Shown: piece by piece, positions 1 through 13,029 of the stretch | How positions within the stretch are numbered: position 1 is the first letter of the stretch | How the letters are laid out: the number at the start of each line of letters is the position of its first letter | Assembly: GCF_023159225.1 (NCBI RefSeq) | Contig: NC_063161.1 | Location: 118,833,958-118,897,957, forward strand | Length of the DNA stretch: 64,000 nucleotides | From: Perognathus longimembris pacificus | Lineage: Eukaryota; Chordata; Mammalia; Rodentia; Heteromyidae | Reading direction: 5' to 3' | Translations under genes and position numbers: made by a program | Notes under the pieces: generated by a model | What the model saw: the letters and a program-made list of their open reading frames with translations, nothing else | What the model was told of the DNA's origin: nothing | Database searches by the model: none

Positions 1-58
1 ATATCATATTCATAAACTACTTGGTTAAATGGCAACTCCTTTGTACAACTACTTAAAG
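1..58 (-). repeat. Old L1 fragment at the window edge
   Basis: Positions 24-48 are identical over 25 bases to 40870-40894, and the similarity continues more weakly on both sides. The second site lies inside an antisense ancient L1 stretch. The same old L1 family is therefore the likely source. The element runs off the left edge. Confidence 0.4.
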
Positions 59-2623
59 ATAATTTGAAATTTTTTTAAATAAAAAAAGAATATTCAACCT
101 TATCAGCACTTAACTTTGCCATATAAATATTGTACATAGGCCTTTTCACTGTTAACCAGTACCCTGGAAGATAGGTTTTGTTGTTTTTCCTTACCAGCAT
201 CTATTTTTACCTTGGGGAAGTTACCTTCTCATCCTCAGTGTTATAATCTATACTTGAAATCTTTCAGATCCTAAGAGAAATAGTACTAGTGGAGAATTGT
301 ATGGAATAGAGACAGCCAGTTCATTTCCCTGTCTCTGGAACGCTAAGCTGGTTTCATATCCTCATGTGAAACCATAGTCTATTGGATTTGGCATCTAGAG
401 AACAATGGCAAAAAGGATCTGGGGCCACCTAAAAGCTCAGAGGCCAAGAATGCAACAATTGATTAGCAATGTCTGCTACGGATCTTGGCAGGAGAAAGAG
501 CTCCACATGTACCATAGTTCTGCCAGCCGAGCCCTAACTGCTCTAAAGTCCACCATTGGGTTAGGGCAGACCATCTCAGTGCTTTGTACCTAGATGTTTT
601 GACTCCTTAAAATTAGGTGTTTTTCCCCCCTAAATGTTCTTTGTTATTAGGTTTCATCAAAGGCTGGAACTCTTCTCTTTGGAACTTGTTTTCATGTACT
701 CGGATGTTTTGGGAAATTGTTATATGGTGTTTTCTTTCAGAAGACTCACAGGAAACACATTTAGGATTTTAGTACTTTGAGTGTTCATGGTTCTGCTGTG
801 CCAGCTTTATGTTCATTCATTACACAGGTATTTATTATGTCTGCTGCAAGGAACATATTACTTACACATTTTAAAAGATTCAATAGTTGTTGTTTTTTTT
901 ACTTTAAAAATCTTTAGATGTTATTCTATTCTAGGATATTCAAATACAGATATGTGACAATCCCTCCCACCCCTCCCAGGAAATGGTGTTTATTATGCAG
1001 GATTTCCCAGTTTTTGATTTGTATCTCTCTTCAATTTCTTTTTTCTCTTTGCTTTGTTAAGCTACTTTTCAGTATCTTGATTTTATTATAGTGAGTGTAT
1101 ACACTACAGATGTTTTTATTAAAATGTTAATCTTAAATAAATTAATCAATACCTAAATCTTTGGACAATAAGGTTAGAGACGTTCTGTTGCCCTAATGTA
1201 CTCACAAATTTAGAAAATGAGATTATATAGAGTATTCTGTTACTCATACCATTTTGTCTAAATTGAATAATCATAAGTAAGAGTGGCTGTGATCAGATGT
1301 TCACAGTTTAGCTTTCCATATTTCTCTTTCCCTGTGCTGAAAATAGAGGGATTTAAAAGTATCTTACCTCATGGTGTTGGATCAAGAAAAACTTGACATC
1401 ACTGCTTCAGTATTTGATGCTAGCAGTTGAGATCTTTATGGGAAACCATTTGAAATGGAGCCAGGATGAACCCATCTGAGAAGATTAGTCTAGGGCATAA
1501 TGTCTACTTATAGGTTATGTTTATTATATTACTAAAATGATTATTATATTGATCTTAGATTCTCCTATGACTTCTAATGAAGATATTTTACTACAAATTT
1601 TAGTGTCTGGAGAATTTCAGTTTTGTGCTCTGCCTGCTGTTCATTTGCTCTCAGCTCTGTAAAATGAAAGAAGACCCTCTTCCCCCAACCCCGCTTCAGT
1701 GTCCATTGCAAGGCTGAAAGCTAAATCAGCACACATGTTCAAAGTCAGGAAGCCAACTTGGATTGGAGACTGTGGTCCTAGTGTTTCTGTATAAGGAGGA
1801 CCCTCCTCCCCTTCCATAAATCCCTGAAGAATGAAAAAAAATGCAGCAGTTTTAAGTATGTGCATTCTGCTCAGAAATAAGGTGAAGAACTATATGTCTG
1901 CATACATGCATGTATATATGCATGAGATAATATAAAAAAAATACAGTTTAGGATATAAAAGCAAAGCTGAGTTTATTAATGACATTTAAGCAGCAAAAGG
2001 TTGTATAGTATCAGGTTTCTATTTTGACTCTCTCTAAATTTTTCTTGGAGTCTGATTTTTTTTTATATCACCTGAGATTTTTTTTTAAAGCAAAATAAGC
2101 AAATTGTGCAATTGTTTTGGGTGGGGATAAGGTTAGGCTCCTCCTCCAGCTGACATGTAGTCATAGAAAAATAATAAATTGTATTAGACCCAAATATTCT
2201 GTTAGAATTCCACCCTTTGCCAAAAGACCTCATGAAATTGCCAAAGATATGAGTGGTCATTATCTTACTTTACTACTTTAACCAGAATGTGGTAGGTTTG
2301 GGAACTCTGTGACCTGAACATCGGCTTCCATGACATCTTTGGAATGATGAACATAGGTGCACTGGGAAATAGTCTCTGAACAGTAATAGCCCTTTACTGT
2401 AATGCTTGTTCATGCATTAAAGCAGAAACACATGTGTATACATTTTTTCATACATGTGTTTCATCAATGACTATATTGCCTGTCTGTAACTTACATTTGA
2501 ATTGCTAGCAAAGAGTACCATTTTGTTTGGTGTTGTGTATTTCATTGACATACCAGCATTTGTTCATCCCAAACATCAAATACCATGCTAAGAAACCAAA
2601 ATGCAGTAATTTGTAAACATGGT

Positions 2624-2838
2624 TTCTTTTTTTTTTTTTTGCCACATGTGGGGCTCAAACTCAGGGCCTGGGTCCCTGAGCTCCTTTGAGCCACAGCTCC
2701 ACTTCCAGTTTTCTGGTGGTTAATTAGAGATAAGGGTCTCAATGATTTTGTTGCCTGGGGTAGCTTTGAACCACATTCCTCAGATCTCAACCTCCTGAGT
2801 AGCTAGGGATTACAAGCATGAGCCACCCAGCACCTAGC
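2624..2838 (-). repeat. B1-Geo dimeric SINE, antisense
   Basis: Read on the minus strand it starts with a 7SL/B1-like half (GAGCCAC and CTCCTGAGTAGCTAG on the plus strand are the reversed B1 landmarks), then a linker, then the Geo module, then an A tail seen as the T run at 2628-2640. The same arrangement recurs at 32900, 43530, 57616 and 63481. Moderately diverged. Confidence 0.8.
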
Positions 2839-4609
2839 AACCATGAAAGTATGATTTCACAATTAACCCATTATTTAGTATAAAGACAAACATATTAATA
2901 GATTAAGCTCAATGTCAATTATGTAACTATTTGAATTGTGCATAAATGAAAGAAAATTCCAAAACAATAGTGACTATCATACATTAGAGCCTTATTCTTA
3001 AAAAGAAGACAAGGTATTGTCAGTCCATATAGAAACCAGGCATCATCTTTCTTTTAGCCCTTCCCTGTATCCATACTGTTAGGCTTCCATTTACAAGCCT
3101 CTCATCTTTTAATATGGCCATGGGCCCCAACAGGAAGAAAGAAATGCAGAGGGCAGAAGGGCCCTTCCCCTGCTAAGTCTGCTGTTTTAACTAGCCTTCC
3201 CAGAACACATAGCACTTTTGTTTTTACTTCACTAATTGTAATTTGGTCACATGCCACAAAGAAATGCATTCTTTCACTTGATATACTGCCATCCCAGTAA
3301 AAGTTCTGTTCAAAGGATAGAGATTACTGGCAACTGGTAATCTCTACCACATGGATATATCAGCAAAAATGAGAAAGCATAGAGCAATAAAACAATTAAT
3401 TTTGAAATTTGCAAAATCCTTTTTTTGAGAAAGAAATATTTAATTGAGGATTGAAGGAGAAATAGAAGTTTTCCAAATAAATTGCTGATCAAAACAACTT
3501 TGGATGGAAATAATAGAATGTGTGAAGGCACAGAGGGAGCGGCAGTATGTCTGCCAATTCATTCTGTTTCTGTATTTTTAGTTTTTGTTGTTGTTGTTAA
3601 TAATAATAGGTATAAAAGTAAACAGCTAACTAATTTTAATTAATCTAACAATTATTCAAGGTCAACAGATTAAGATATGTCAAGAATCATTATCCTCATG
3701 TAATTGAAAACAATTTTCTACTCAGCCAAAAAAAGAACATTTCATCTGATAATAAAGTATTCCACATTTTTTAAATAATTGAGTTAGAATATCTTGGCAT
3801 CTTAAAGAGGAATTGATACAGGAAAAAGAAAAAAAACACAATGTGTCAAGGAGATGTTTGTCTTTAAAACACTGAAGTTAAACAACGCCCACTTAGAACT
3901 GAGGTGGTTCATATTTTGGGGTCCATAAATTCACATTAAAAACACTAAGTTTTAAGTCTGGCCAAGTTAGCTTTAAAATATGTCACCTCTTATTTAGCTA
4001 TTTCTAATATGAATGTTACTTTGGCTTGGTGAAGCAAAGTTGTTCTTTGCTTAAAATGCTTTTGTAACCATAAGAAATCTTTAGGATTAGAGAATTACCT
4101 GATTATCTCCTCGGGCTCTGTGAGAGACATCGGAATCTATTAAAACTTTCCCAGAAAAACTTAAATCCTTTGAGAAAACCTGGGATTCCTATAAATTAAA
4201 GAGTGATTCTAGTTAAGTTTGAAAGAAGCTGTGGCCAGTGCCTATCTGGTCCTTCCACATAGCTGAAAATCTTGTAAAAATTAAACCCATCTCTCTTCAA
4301 CAACAAAACAGGACTCAATTCTTTGAATATTGCCTAAATTAAGATTGCCATGCTTTCTCTACTGAAGAAATCCAATGAGTTAGTTCGGTCATATATATAT
4401 ATATATTTTTTTTTTTGCTAACTTGTTTTTCAATTCTTCTCTAATTAGTTAGGAAATGGGTACTGCAACACCTCCCCTTCAGTGTGAACTTCAAATTCTC
4501 ATTCTTTTTTTTTTTTTAGCTCCAAAGACTCTTCCTTCATCAATTCTTCTTTGGACTCTGTAAACAAATTCTGTATGCTTTACCATTGTATACTTCTTTT
4601 ATGTGATGA

Positions 4610-4755
4610 TTGGGAACAATCTCACTCACCCACTAGACTATAAGTGATGTAAGGGTGAAATCACATGTTCTTGAATTCATCATTGAGTTTCACTTCTAGT
4701 TCAGGGTCTGACCCACAGCAGGTATTTAATAAATGTTGTTTAAATGGCTAAGTGG
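4610..4755 (+). repeat. L2-like LINE 3' end
   Basis: The order 'actagactataag', a 'cagggtctgacccacagcagg'-type block and 'taataaatgttg' matches the conserved 3' end of mammalian L2 elements. The copy is strongly diverged, as expected for a pre-eutherian repeat. Confidence 0.55.
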
Positions 4756-5105
4756 GTGTTTTTGAAATAGCTACTTCTTCCGTCACATTTCATACTACAC
4801 TATGAATGTAAGTGTCAATACAAAACTGTGATCAACTCATGTAGGTGCAATGACAGATTTTAAAATAAAAGAATTTAAATAACTTGACTACAGTTACATG
4901 GAAACATGCCCAAGAAGTCTTTAGACAACCTGTGTTTGTATATGCATAGATAAAACTCCACAGAATTCTGATAATATGGCCTTGTTGCAGATTGAAGCTG
5001 CTGACCATACTCATGAGACAGAACTACCCTGCCTTTGCTACCCACTTCAGATGATCTCAGTGACATGCATGTTTTACTGGCATTTGTGCTTTCCAAAGAC
5101 ATGTA

Positions 5106-5197
5106 GAGGGCTGGGGATGTAGGTCAAGTGGTAGAGCATGCTTACCTAACATGCACAGCAATGGGTTCATTCTGGAGTAAAAGAGAAAAAAAAAGGT
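5106..5197 (+). repeat. ID-like SINE monomer
   Basis: Begins gggctggggatgtagg, followed by a pol III A-box-like 'agtggtagagcatgc' and a degenerate B-box 'gggttcattc', and ends in an A-rich tail. This is the tRNA-Ala-derived ID layout without a Geo right half. It looks like an old copy. Confidence 0.7.
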
Positions 5198-5286
5198 ACA
5201 AGTGTTGAAGGAGTCATTGCTTTATTACATATTGTAAGAACTGTTTAAGGGTTGGAGGTATAGTTCGGGTAAAGTGACAACCAGTG

Positions 5287-5418
5287 AGCAAAAACATTAG
5301 ATACTGAGTTCAAGTCCTGGGCCAGGCCAAAACATAATTATATTTTACTGCCAGCAAAAACATTAGATACTGAGTTCAAGTCCTGGTCCAGGCCAAAACA
5401 TAATTATATTTTACTGCC
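5287..5418 (+). repeat. 66-bp tandem duplication
   Basis: Two head-to-tail 66-bp units, 5287-5352 and 5353-5418, differ at one visible base (ctgggcc against ctggtcc). Each contains 'gagttcaagtcctgg', which resembles the B-box end of a Geo SINE module. A diverged SINE therefore seems to have been internally duplicated. Confidence 0.85.
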
Positions 5419-7166
5419 AATAATACACCTTTTTTGCTTAGTTAAGTTTTTTGCTTTGTTCTGTTTATGACATATTAAATTCATTGGCCCAATATTAGTG
5501 GATCAGTAGTAAAAGCCTAGATAAAAAAAGTTGTTAATGCCACTGATCATGATGGTGATGCTAAGCATAGTCCAACTGGGTCAATATAAAAAGTAAAAAT
5601 GAATAAATGAATAGACTAGTAAGAATTATTCACAGATACTTTTCTATTCTCTAACAATTACATTTTACCCAACATCACCACCTATTATTTCACATTCATA
5701 TATTTTTTAAGTTAAAAAGAAGTTTATTGGAAACCTGAAAATAGATGTAAAAAACATGAATATATTTAACATTTTAGGGGGAAAAGCCAAGTATATTGCT
5801 CTAGTCCTAAATTTGCCTTACATTTACAAATTCATTAAACCTTCACATATATCATATTAAACAACTTTCTTTTCCTTTTAGTCACAGAGGTGTGAATTAA
5901 ACTAAGAAGAATACATAGTTATAGAACCATAAATCTGACCAGTGCAACTGATGACTTCACTAGCCTGCCTTCAAAAATAAAGACTTGCATTTTGCATGAT
6001 GAAATTATCCATGTATATCATTCATGTTGCTGTGAAAATTCATATATTTAATTAGGTTTTTATAATTTTTCTGATTTTGTTTTATTCAATTGATAAATTA
6101 GGCTTTTGTTCTAACATGAAAAGATTATATTTTGTTTCATATCCTCATTTATTTAAAGAATACCAGAAAATATCATTTAAACAAACACTAGAAGTCTTTG
6201 AAAAGTTTTTCTCTATAAATAGGATTTCAAAATATCTCATTATTGAGAAACACTGCTGACTAAAAAGAGAATAATATCTAACTGATGGTGTGGCATAAAA
6301 GATTATTAAACTCATTCCTACGTATCTGTTTAATTCACTTCTATCCATATCCCAAAATAGACCACTGCATAATTTTCTTTACCATGTGTCTATTCTGCCT
6401 CAGTAAATCTCTCAAACTTCTTGGATAGTTTGTTGCTGTTCCATTCCTCAGCCCTCTTTTATACATCTTTCAGTTAGTGCACTTTATATACAGAGTGTAT
6501 AGCATAAAAACAAAGTTTAATAATTATACATTTTGATTTTATTTTTATTGTATCTAAATAGTTGTACAAAGTATGTCAATTTGTACTAATTTTTGCATAA
6601 GTCTGTTTATACTACTTATGAAAGGTATTAAAAAAAGAGAAATTAAGCCTCAAAAAATGCCAGATTTTGAAAGCAAAACAAATTATGTGGACTTTTTTAG
6701 AGATAGTCCTCTTGAAATGTCACTCCACTTTTCATTTTATTTTGTCCAAACAGTCATTGAAATGGTTTGGAAGTAGAACAAATCATTTGATGTGAGCTCA
6801 AACTAGAACTACAAGATGTACAATCTGGTGTAGTTTGGATTTAACTTTTTTTTTTTTAGCTGAAACATTGATGGGAGAAACTAAAAGTGAGTTTGCTTAC
6901 TTACTTTGTAAAGGTTTGTAGTTTTGTTGAGCTTGATTTGGACTAAATATAAATATTTGCTATAAGTATTTAGATAATGGCCACTTACTAGTTCTGAAGC
7001 AGCCTTGGGCAAGATTCATGACTTCAACTATAAAATGAAGATATCTTACATCATTATTTTGAGAATTCGTGAGATATTTGTGCTGGATTTGGCACAGAAC
7101 AACGCCAGAAAAATGACAGAATCTTCATATTGAGCACCCCTACAGTCTTCCATGCCAGATCTATAC

Positions 7167-7168
<2 letters not shown>

Positions 7169-7204
<36 letters not shown>

Positions 7205-7300
7205 GTTTATATATATGTTTATATATAAACTGTATGTAATGTATATACATGTATACATACATATATACATATGTATGCATCCACACACATACACATGCAT
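7169..7300. repeat. CT / TA compound microsatellite
   Basis: A (TC)n run passes directly into (TA)n and then into imperfect 'atatgtttatat' and 'catatacat' units up to about 7300. Confidence 0.9.
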
Positions 7301-7584
7301 ATACATAGTTTCTTTTAGCTGACTGATAGCTAAAAAAGCCTAGTATATAGCTCTGTTTTCATACAGCAAAAATCGGTTAGTCTACAGTTGACTATACACT
7401 GATCCAGTTGTTTGGAATATGTTAATGAGCCCTACATGCAAAACACCAAGCCTTGTGGAGTTTGCAGGCTAAGAAACATACTAGAAGATAAGATTGTTTA
7501 TAGGATCTTTTCTGATCAAATGAGCCCATGGCTATAATTTCTGTCATTTGAGAGAATCATAATTACAGACAATAGGAATTGCTA

Positions 7585-7770
7585 TTACTTTTTATTGTAA
7601 AGGTGATATACAGCAGGGTTACAGTTACATAAGCTAGGTAATAAGTACATTTCTTTTTGAACAGTGTCACCCCTTCTCTCATTTTCTTGGGATATTTTCT
7701 TAATGAAGGTTCAAAGAGCACTATTAGGATCTCTTCCTTACTCCCTTCCCATATTTCCTTATCTCCTTAC
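7585..7770 (-). repeat. L1 3' end, antisense
   Basis: 'gggttacagttacat', an 'aagtacatttctttttg' block and the pyrimidine-rich tract after it match other antisense L1 3' untranslated ends here (for example 45437 and 15840). The border toward the exon at 8014 is vague. Confidence 0.65.
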
Positions 7771-8013
7771 TCCTCATTTTCTCTTATCTTCTTTTTATTC
7801 ATATAATTCAACTATAAAGATATCCCTACACCATGCTATCCTTTTTTTCCTCCTTAGCTGGGTTCAAATTCCACTTTAACTCAGTTCCCTTCATAAGAAG
7901 TAGATTTTATGCTCCTTGTGTATGAGGGGAGGATGATTTGGTGTTATTGGCTTTATCATGGCCCCTGCATGGGTAGGAGCCCAGTTGACTCATACATCTC
8001 TCTTTCTTGTTAG

Positions 8014-8140
8014 ATTGTTGGCTGCGACCATCAGCTGGGAAGCACGGCCAAGGAGGACAACTGTGGTGTGTGCAACGGAGATGGCTCTACCTGTCGACTG
8101 GTTCGAGGGCAGTATAAATCCCAGCTCTCTGCAACTAAAT
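8014..8140 (+). CDS. ADAMTSL1: ADAMTSL1 exon: end of cysteine-rich domain, start of spacer
   Basis: This 127-bp internal exon starts in phase 0 and ends in phase 1. It encodes 42 residues beginning [16 protein letters not shown] and containing [11 protein letters not shown], the cysteine-dense signature that closes the cysteine-rich domain in ADAMTS and ADAMTSL proteins. [15 protein letters not shown] then opens the spacer. The acceptor follows a good pyrimidine tract (tctctctttcttgttag) and the donor is AAAT|gtaaga. The last base, T, is the first base of a codon completed at 33941. Compared with my recollection of the human protein, alanine replaces valine in GSTAKED. Longer open frames over this place read into the introns and are not real start or stop choices. 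Confidence 0.95.
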
Positions 8141-8689
8141 GTAAGACACTACAGAGATGGGGAAATTTTTTAGTTTGCTCACTTGTTATGTTCTCCTGGC
8201 TTAGATTTGGCTCCTCCCACCAACCAGGGAATGAAACCTCTACCCAAGTAGAGAAGGATCTGGAAATGCTGTAAAAAAAAACCTTGTGTTCCCAATTTAC
8301 AGACTAGTCTAGGAATGGCAAGCCAGGATATCAGTTGTAGCCCCTCAAAAAAGGAACTCTGAGACACAATAAAGTGTGGACTAGACATGAATCTAGCACT
8401 CCTACTCCTCTACAGTAATAAGAGGGTAGCTTGCATCAAGTCCTGAGCCTGATCATAGTCAGATATGCCTGGTGAAACATAGCAGTAGGATAAGATTGAC
8501 ACAACCTCACTTTTATCGTGTGAAATCACCTCATCTTCATTTACAATATGGCCTTTAGTCAGTGCTGACACAGCCCCTTTCCAATTTGATTGGACAATGA
8601 TTGTGTGAAAACCTTGATTGATTGTTGCTTTTTTATCTCTTTATGCTAGCAAATAAATGTGTAATTACTATACATGTGGGAATTATGCA

Positions 8690-8870
8690 CAATTATCTCA
8701 ATTAATCTTTATATAGCAACTTCATGAGCATTAACTTTCATATTATAGAGATGACTGAGGCCTACTCAGGTGGTACGACTTGCTCAGTCACACTGCTATG
8801 AAGCGAAGAGCCAAGATTTGAGCCCAGAGTCTTATGCAGAGCCTCAGTACTTACCCATCCATGTGAACTA
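8690..8870 (-). repeat. MIR SINE, antisense
   Basis: The reversed MIR pattern is readable in order: 'cttcatgagcatt', 'tatagagatgactgaggc', 'cgacttgctcagtcaca', 'aagatttgagcccagagtct'. It is an old mammalian-wide SINE with typical heavy divergence. Confidence 0.8.
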
Positions 8871-9634
8871 TCTCATAATGCTGCTGACTGTCTCTAGGGT
8901 GCGAAATTGTAGAACAAATAAATAGATCAAGCCAAAGGTCCTCAAGGGTCAGCCAGTTGTGTCTTGCTAGAGCAGATAGTTAAATTTTATAGTACCTAAG
9001 TCCATAATGGAGTTACACATTAATTCAACTCATTTTGTAATACGGTATCCTTTTTGATAACCTGTTCTAGGAACCATAGCAGGTACAGATGGAAGTAAGA
9101 CAGCCTTTGTACTCAAGGACATGCATTTTTAGACTTTATTTGGCCTTTTGTCTCCAGACTTGGTCATTATGCAAAATCTTTCAATAGATCCTCTAGCCTG
9201 GGAAATTAAATCAAATGACTTTACTGAGTGTGGTTTTGTTCTTTTTACTTGTTGACTGGTTGGAGGAAAATAATTGACAGCTAGCATGCTGGTAGCTTTA
9301 GATGGACTTGGAGGTCAAGAGGAAAGTCAGATGCAGTTATGCCACTGTACACTGGAGAAGTATCCAGAGAAATCATGACAAGGCAGCGTGCCAAAAGGGT
9401 GGGAAGAGTGGGCAGGAAGAAAGGCCAGGGACTTTGAAGCACATGAAAAATTAGAGATGCCAGCTTAGGGAGCTCTGCACTACTTAACTCCCTTGGAGGC
9501 AGTGAAAAAAATGTGACTGTAAAAAAATTAAATATTACATAGACTTTGGCAGACAGAATGAAGGATGAGGTAACTTTAACATGGATGTAATACATTCAGG
9601 CAAATTTTTTTCTTTGGTCCTATATTGCTGGTAG

Positions 9635-10525
9635 CTTTTTTTTTTTTGCTTATATATTTATTTATTTATTTATTTATTTATTTTTTCTCTAATTTTTATT
9701 ATCAAACTGACGTACAGAGAGGTTACAGTATCATACGTTGGGCATTATATACATTTCTTGTACTGTTTGTTGCCTTGTCCCTCATGCCCCCCTCCCTCCC
9801 CCCTTTCCCTCCTCCCCCCTGGTGTTCAGTTCACTTACACCAAACAGTTTTGCAAGTATTGCTTTTGTTGTTATTTCTCTTTTTTTACCCTGTGTCTCTC
9901 GAATTTGGTATTCCCTTTGAATTTCCTACTTCCAATACCAGTAAACACGGTTTCCAATATACTCAGATAAGATTACAGAGATAGTGTAGGTACAAACATA
10001 GGAAGGTGATACAAAACATTATCTATAATAGAAACTACACATACACATAGGACGTTGAAAGTGGTTACAACTGTGATATATCACTTGTTTCCATAACATG
10101 GAGTTCATTTCAATTAGCATCATCTTATGTGTTTCTAAGGGTATAGCTATTGGGCCTTGTGATGCTCTGCTATGGCTTGCCTAAACCTGTACTAATTATT
10201 CCCAATAAGGGAGGCCATAGAGTCCATGTTTCTTTGGGTCTGGCTCACTTCACTTAGTATAACTTTTTCCAAGTCCTTCCATTTCCTTACAAATGGAACA
10301 ATGTCATTCTATCTGATAGAGGCATAAAATTCCATTGTGTAAATGTACCACATTTTCCTGATCCATTCATCTATGGAGGGGCATCTGGGTTGGTTCCAGC
10401 TTCTCGCTATGACAAATTGTGCTGCGATGAACATTGTTGTGCTGGTGGCATTACTGTGATTTTGTTTGTGGGCTTTTGGATAGATACCCAACAGTGGGGC
10501 TGCTGGGTCATAGGGGAGTTCTAGC
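9635..10525 (-). repeat. L1 3' fragment, antisense, ~0.9 kb
   Basis: Starts with a T run and a TTTA-rich tail, then 'tattatcaaactgacgtacag' (21 bases, 9699-9719, shared with other copies here) and the pyrimidine-rich 3' untranslated region, and ends in the reversed carboxy-terminal ORF2 segment. The minus-strand frame at 10309-10491 reads MGIYPKAHKQNH, the same end of ORF2 as at 16390. The element is 5'-truncated and dead. Confidence 0.9.
9652..9684. repeat. TTTA microsatellite
   Basis: About seven tandem TTTA units lie in the tail of the antisense L1. They probably grew from the L1 poly(A) tail. Confidence 0.9.
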
Positions 10526-12030
10526 TTCTTTATTTACATTTAAAAATTTAAGAATTTAGAAGATGGGAACCAGAAATGGGTAGAGGCATAATTATTTCTT
10601 ACATCTCTGAAATTAGAGTTGCAGGGTTGAAAAGTTACATTTCAAAGGTTCTTCCTACAGAGCTCTTTAAAGAATGTTGGAAGAGTTAAAACCTCCTGAA
10701 TTAATTTGTCACATAATTGAATCAGAGCTCATCATATAGGAATATAGGTTGTGCCATTAGGCACAAAGGGAATGCCATGTTTCTGGGCATCTATGGCTAT
10801 GTGGTGAATTTTCTGAGAGCATGTTTTAAGGATGAGAAGCTTTGTGAGTTGCATATGCCTATGCCCCCCCCCACCTTCCTGCTTTTATAGAAGAGCAGAA
10901 CACTGTTCCTATAGATATTCCTCTTATGCTCCTGAAGGAGATGGGGGTGATAAGTGACCCTTGAGGCCTTACCTCTAGAACAAAGGTGAACCTCTGAAGG
11001 AAGAACCTAAAGCAAATTGAGAACCATGTGTCAGCCCTAGGCCTGTAAATACATACCTCAATGAGAAGGGCTCTACTCAAGACTGACAGTGGACAAATTA
11101 TATAATGTACAGCTTGATGATTATACATAATGACAAAATGCAATTGATTCATTTACCTTAGCACAGATGATGCCTCATGACAAAATGATTTATGGCAATA
11201 AAGCCCAGCAGATGCTTACACCTCACCACAATCTATAGCAGATGCTGAGCAAACTGCCTCACACAAGTTCTCCCTACCCAGAAGAGTCTTGTGGCCTGTA
11301 TTCACCGAGTACGAGGCAAGCAAGGAAGTGTAGGCTGCTCTATGGGACCCAGCATGCTGGCCAGGTGAGCCCCACAGCTCCCCTGCAGTTCTGGGAAAGT
11401 ACTGCCAGGTCTCTCCTCACATTGTGCCAAAAGGAACCATAAGTCAGCCATATGCTCTTTGCCAAATCCTAGCATGAGGTTTCCCACATTGAACTCATTT
11501 TCTTTTTAAATTTATATCCAAGGTATTTTTATTTTCTCTTATGTTATCAATACTTAAGGGAGAAAAAAAAAGGCAAGAGAGTGAAGGAACATCATAGTAG
11601 AAAGTGCCAGAAGGAAAAAGAAACGTAGGAGAAACCCATCAACTGGCTACCATTTGCCAGTGAATAAAAAAGAAATCATCCTTAAGAAAAGACATTATAA
11701 TTGCCTATTACAAAAGTAGACCAGGCAAAGAGGGCAAAATCAGACTGTTCTTCCTATTTTAAGGACCAATAGTGGTCACTCTCCTTGCTTTCTGTTCATT
11801 CCTTCTTGACTTCCCCAACCCAATTAAAGAGAGAGGGGGTGGGGTGGGGAGAGAGAGAGTTGCCTAACTAATGTTACCTTCCTTTTGGCTTTTAAAACTC
11901 AATGGCTCATTTTGTCTTAAGTGTTCAGCAGTACTGTTGTGCTTTTTAAACATGCTCAATAAATATTTAAACCTAGATGCAGCCTATTTGCTATCAAGTT
12001 AACTCCAGTTGACTTGTGTTTCCAAGGTGT

Positions 12031-12065
12031 CTCTCAGTCTCTCTCTCAGTCCCTCTATCTCTCTT

Positions 12066-12107
<42 letters not shown>

Positions 12108-12108
12108 C
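12031..12108. repeat. CT microsatellite, imperfect
   Basis: Imperfect (CT)n with CAGT and TTT interruptions at the left, becoming regular toward 12108. Confidence 0.9.
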
Positions 12109-12399
12109 AAGTTGCTTGAATGGAAAAGGTCAGAGAAGCTAATTCCTGTCAAGATAAAATGAAAGTCCTAATACTCCAAGATGTATTTCTCAGACTGTGG
12201 CTTAAACTGATTTATAACAGCTATAGAATAACATATTACTAGACTATGATTCTGGCTCAAAGTATATTGATAATAAAACATAGGTCTCTATATTATGAAT
12301 ACAAAATACACGCGAATTTGTTAAGAAGATACAAACAGTGAAGACATTTCCACCTTGTAACTGGCTGCTTCCAGCTGTGCTCACAAGCTACTCAAGGAT

Positions 12400-12900
12400 A
12401 TAAATTCATTCATTCACACAACAGTAAGCACTTGGTGGACACTTTTGCTATGTGCTGTGAATCTATTCTAGGTGCTGGGGACACATAAAGAATGTATCAG
12501 ATAAAAATCCATTTCTTTCTAGGCAATGACATACTTAAATGAATGGCAAAGATAAATAAGAAGGGAAAGCAAGGAAGGAAAAGAATGAGATGAGATGGGC
12601 TGCCTGCCAAGGAAAAGCTGCAATTTTTAATAAGTTAGTAAGAAGAGGGCTTGCTGATAAGAAAGCATTTGAGTAAGAATTTGGTGAAGGCAAGAGAAGG
12701 ACAAAACTCAGAAGGAAGAGAAAACTCAGGCAAAGAGAAAAGCAAATTCAATGGACAATGAAGGCAGGAAGGTTGTAGGGGAAGGAATAACATTAGTTTT
12801 ATACGATCTTGAAAGATTTAAGATCTTCATCTGGATGGGACAAGAAGTCATGGGAGATTCTGAGCAGAGGAATCACTTTATTGGATCTCTCAGCCTATGA
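12400..12900 (+). repeat. Old interspersed repeat, family unassigned
   Basis: 'tcattcattcacacaaca', 'tatgtgctgtgaatctattctaggtgctgggg' in pieces, and further on 'ggcaggaaggttgtag' and 'agcagaggaatcac' recall a widespread old mammalian repeat whose copies begin with 'attcattcaacaaatatt'-type text. I cannot name the family from sight. Confidence 0.4.
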
Positions 12901-12974
12901 TGAGCAGAGACACTCGCAGAGCTAGGTTTGGAGGTGGATGGGGAAAGTAGTCACAATTCTGTAAGCCAGTCCAG

Positions 12975-13029
<55 letters not shown>
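12975..13029. repeat. GAT trinucleotide microsatellite
   Basis: About 18 uninterrupted GAT units. On the minus strand this reads as an apparent polyhistidine run, which has no coding support. Confidence 0.95.

Larger units (their letters stand above)
1..8013 (+). other. ADAMTSL1: ADAMTSL1 intron (3' part)
   Basis: No coding exon is visible. The preceding exon, which should end at the residues before IVGCDHQLG, lies upstream of the window. The stretch is AT-rich. It carries a possible old L1 scrap at the left edge, a B1-Geo SINE, an L2-like end, an ID-like SINE, a 66-bp tandem duplication, a CT/TA microsatellite and an antisense L1 tail. From 60 to 2620 and from 2840 to 4600 I see nothing that I can name. 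Short open frames there have no recognisable protein content. Confidence 0.8.

Noticed and set aside
5106..5197. tRNA gene from A-box and B-box motifs
   Set aside because: The motifs belong to an ID-like SINE with an A tail. No tRNA cloverleaf can be formed, and the same holds for the other SINE copies.
7958..8274. Open frames overlapping the exon at 8014 as a separate small gene
   Set aside because: They use the wrong frame or read through the acceptor and donor. The in-frame ADAMTSL1 translation explains the sequence fully.
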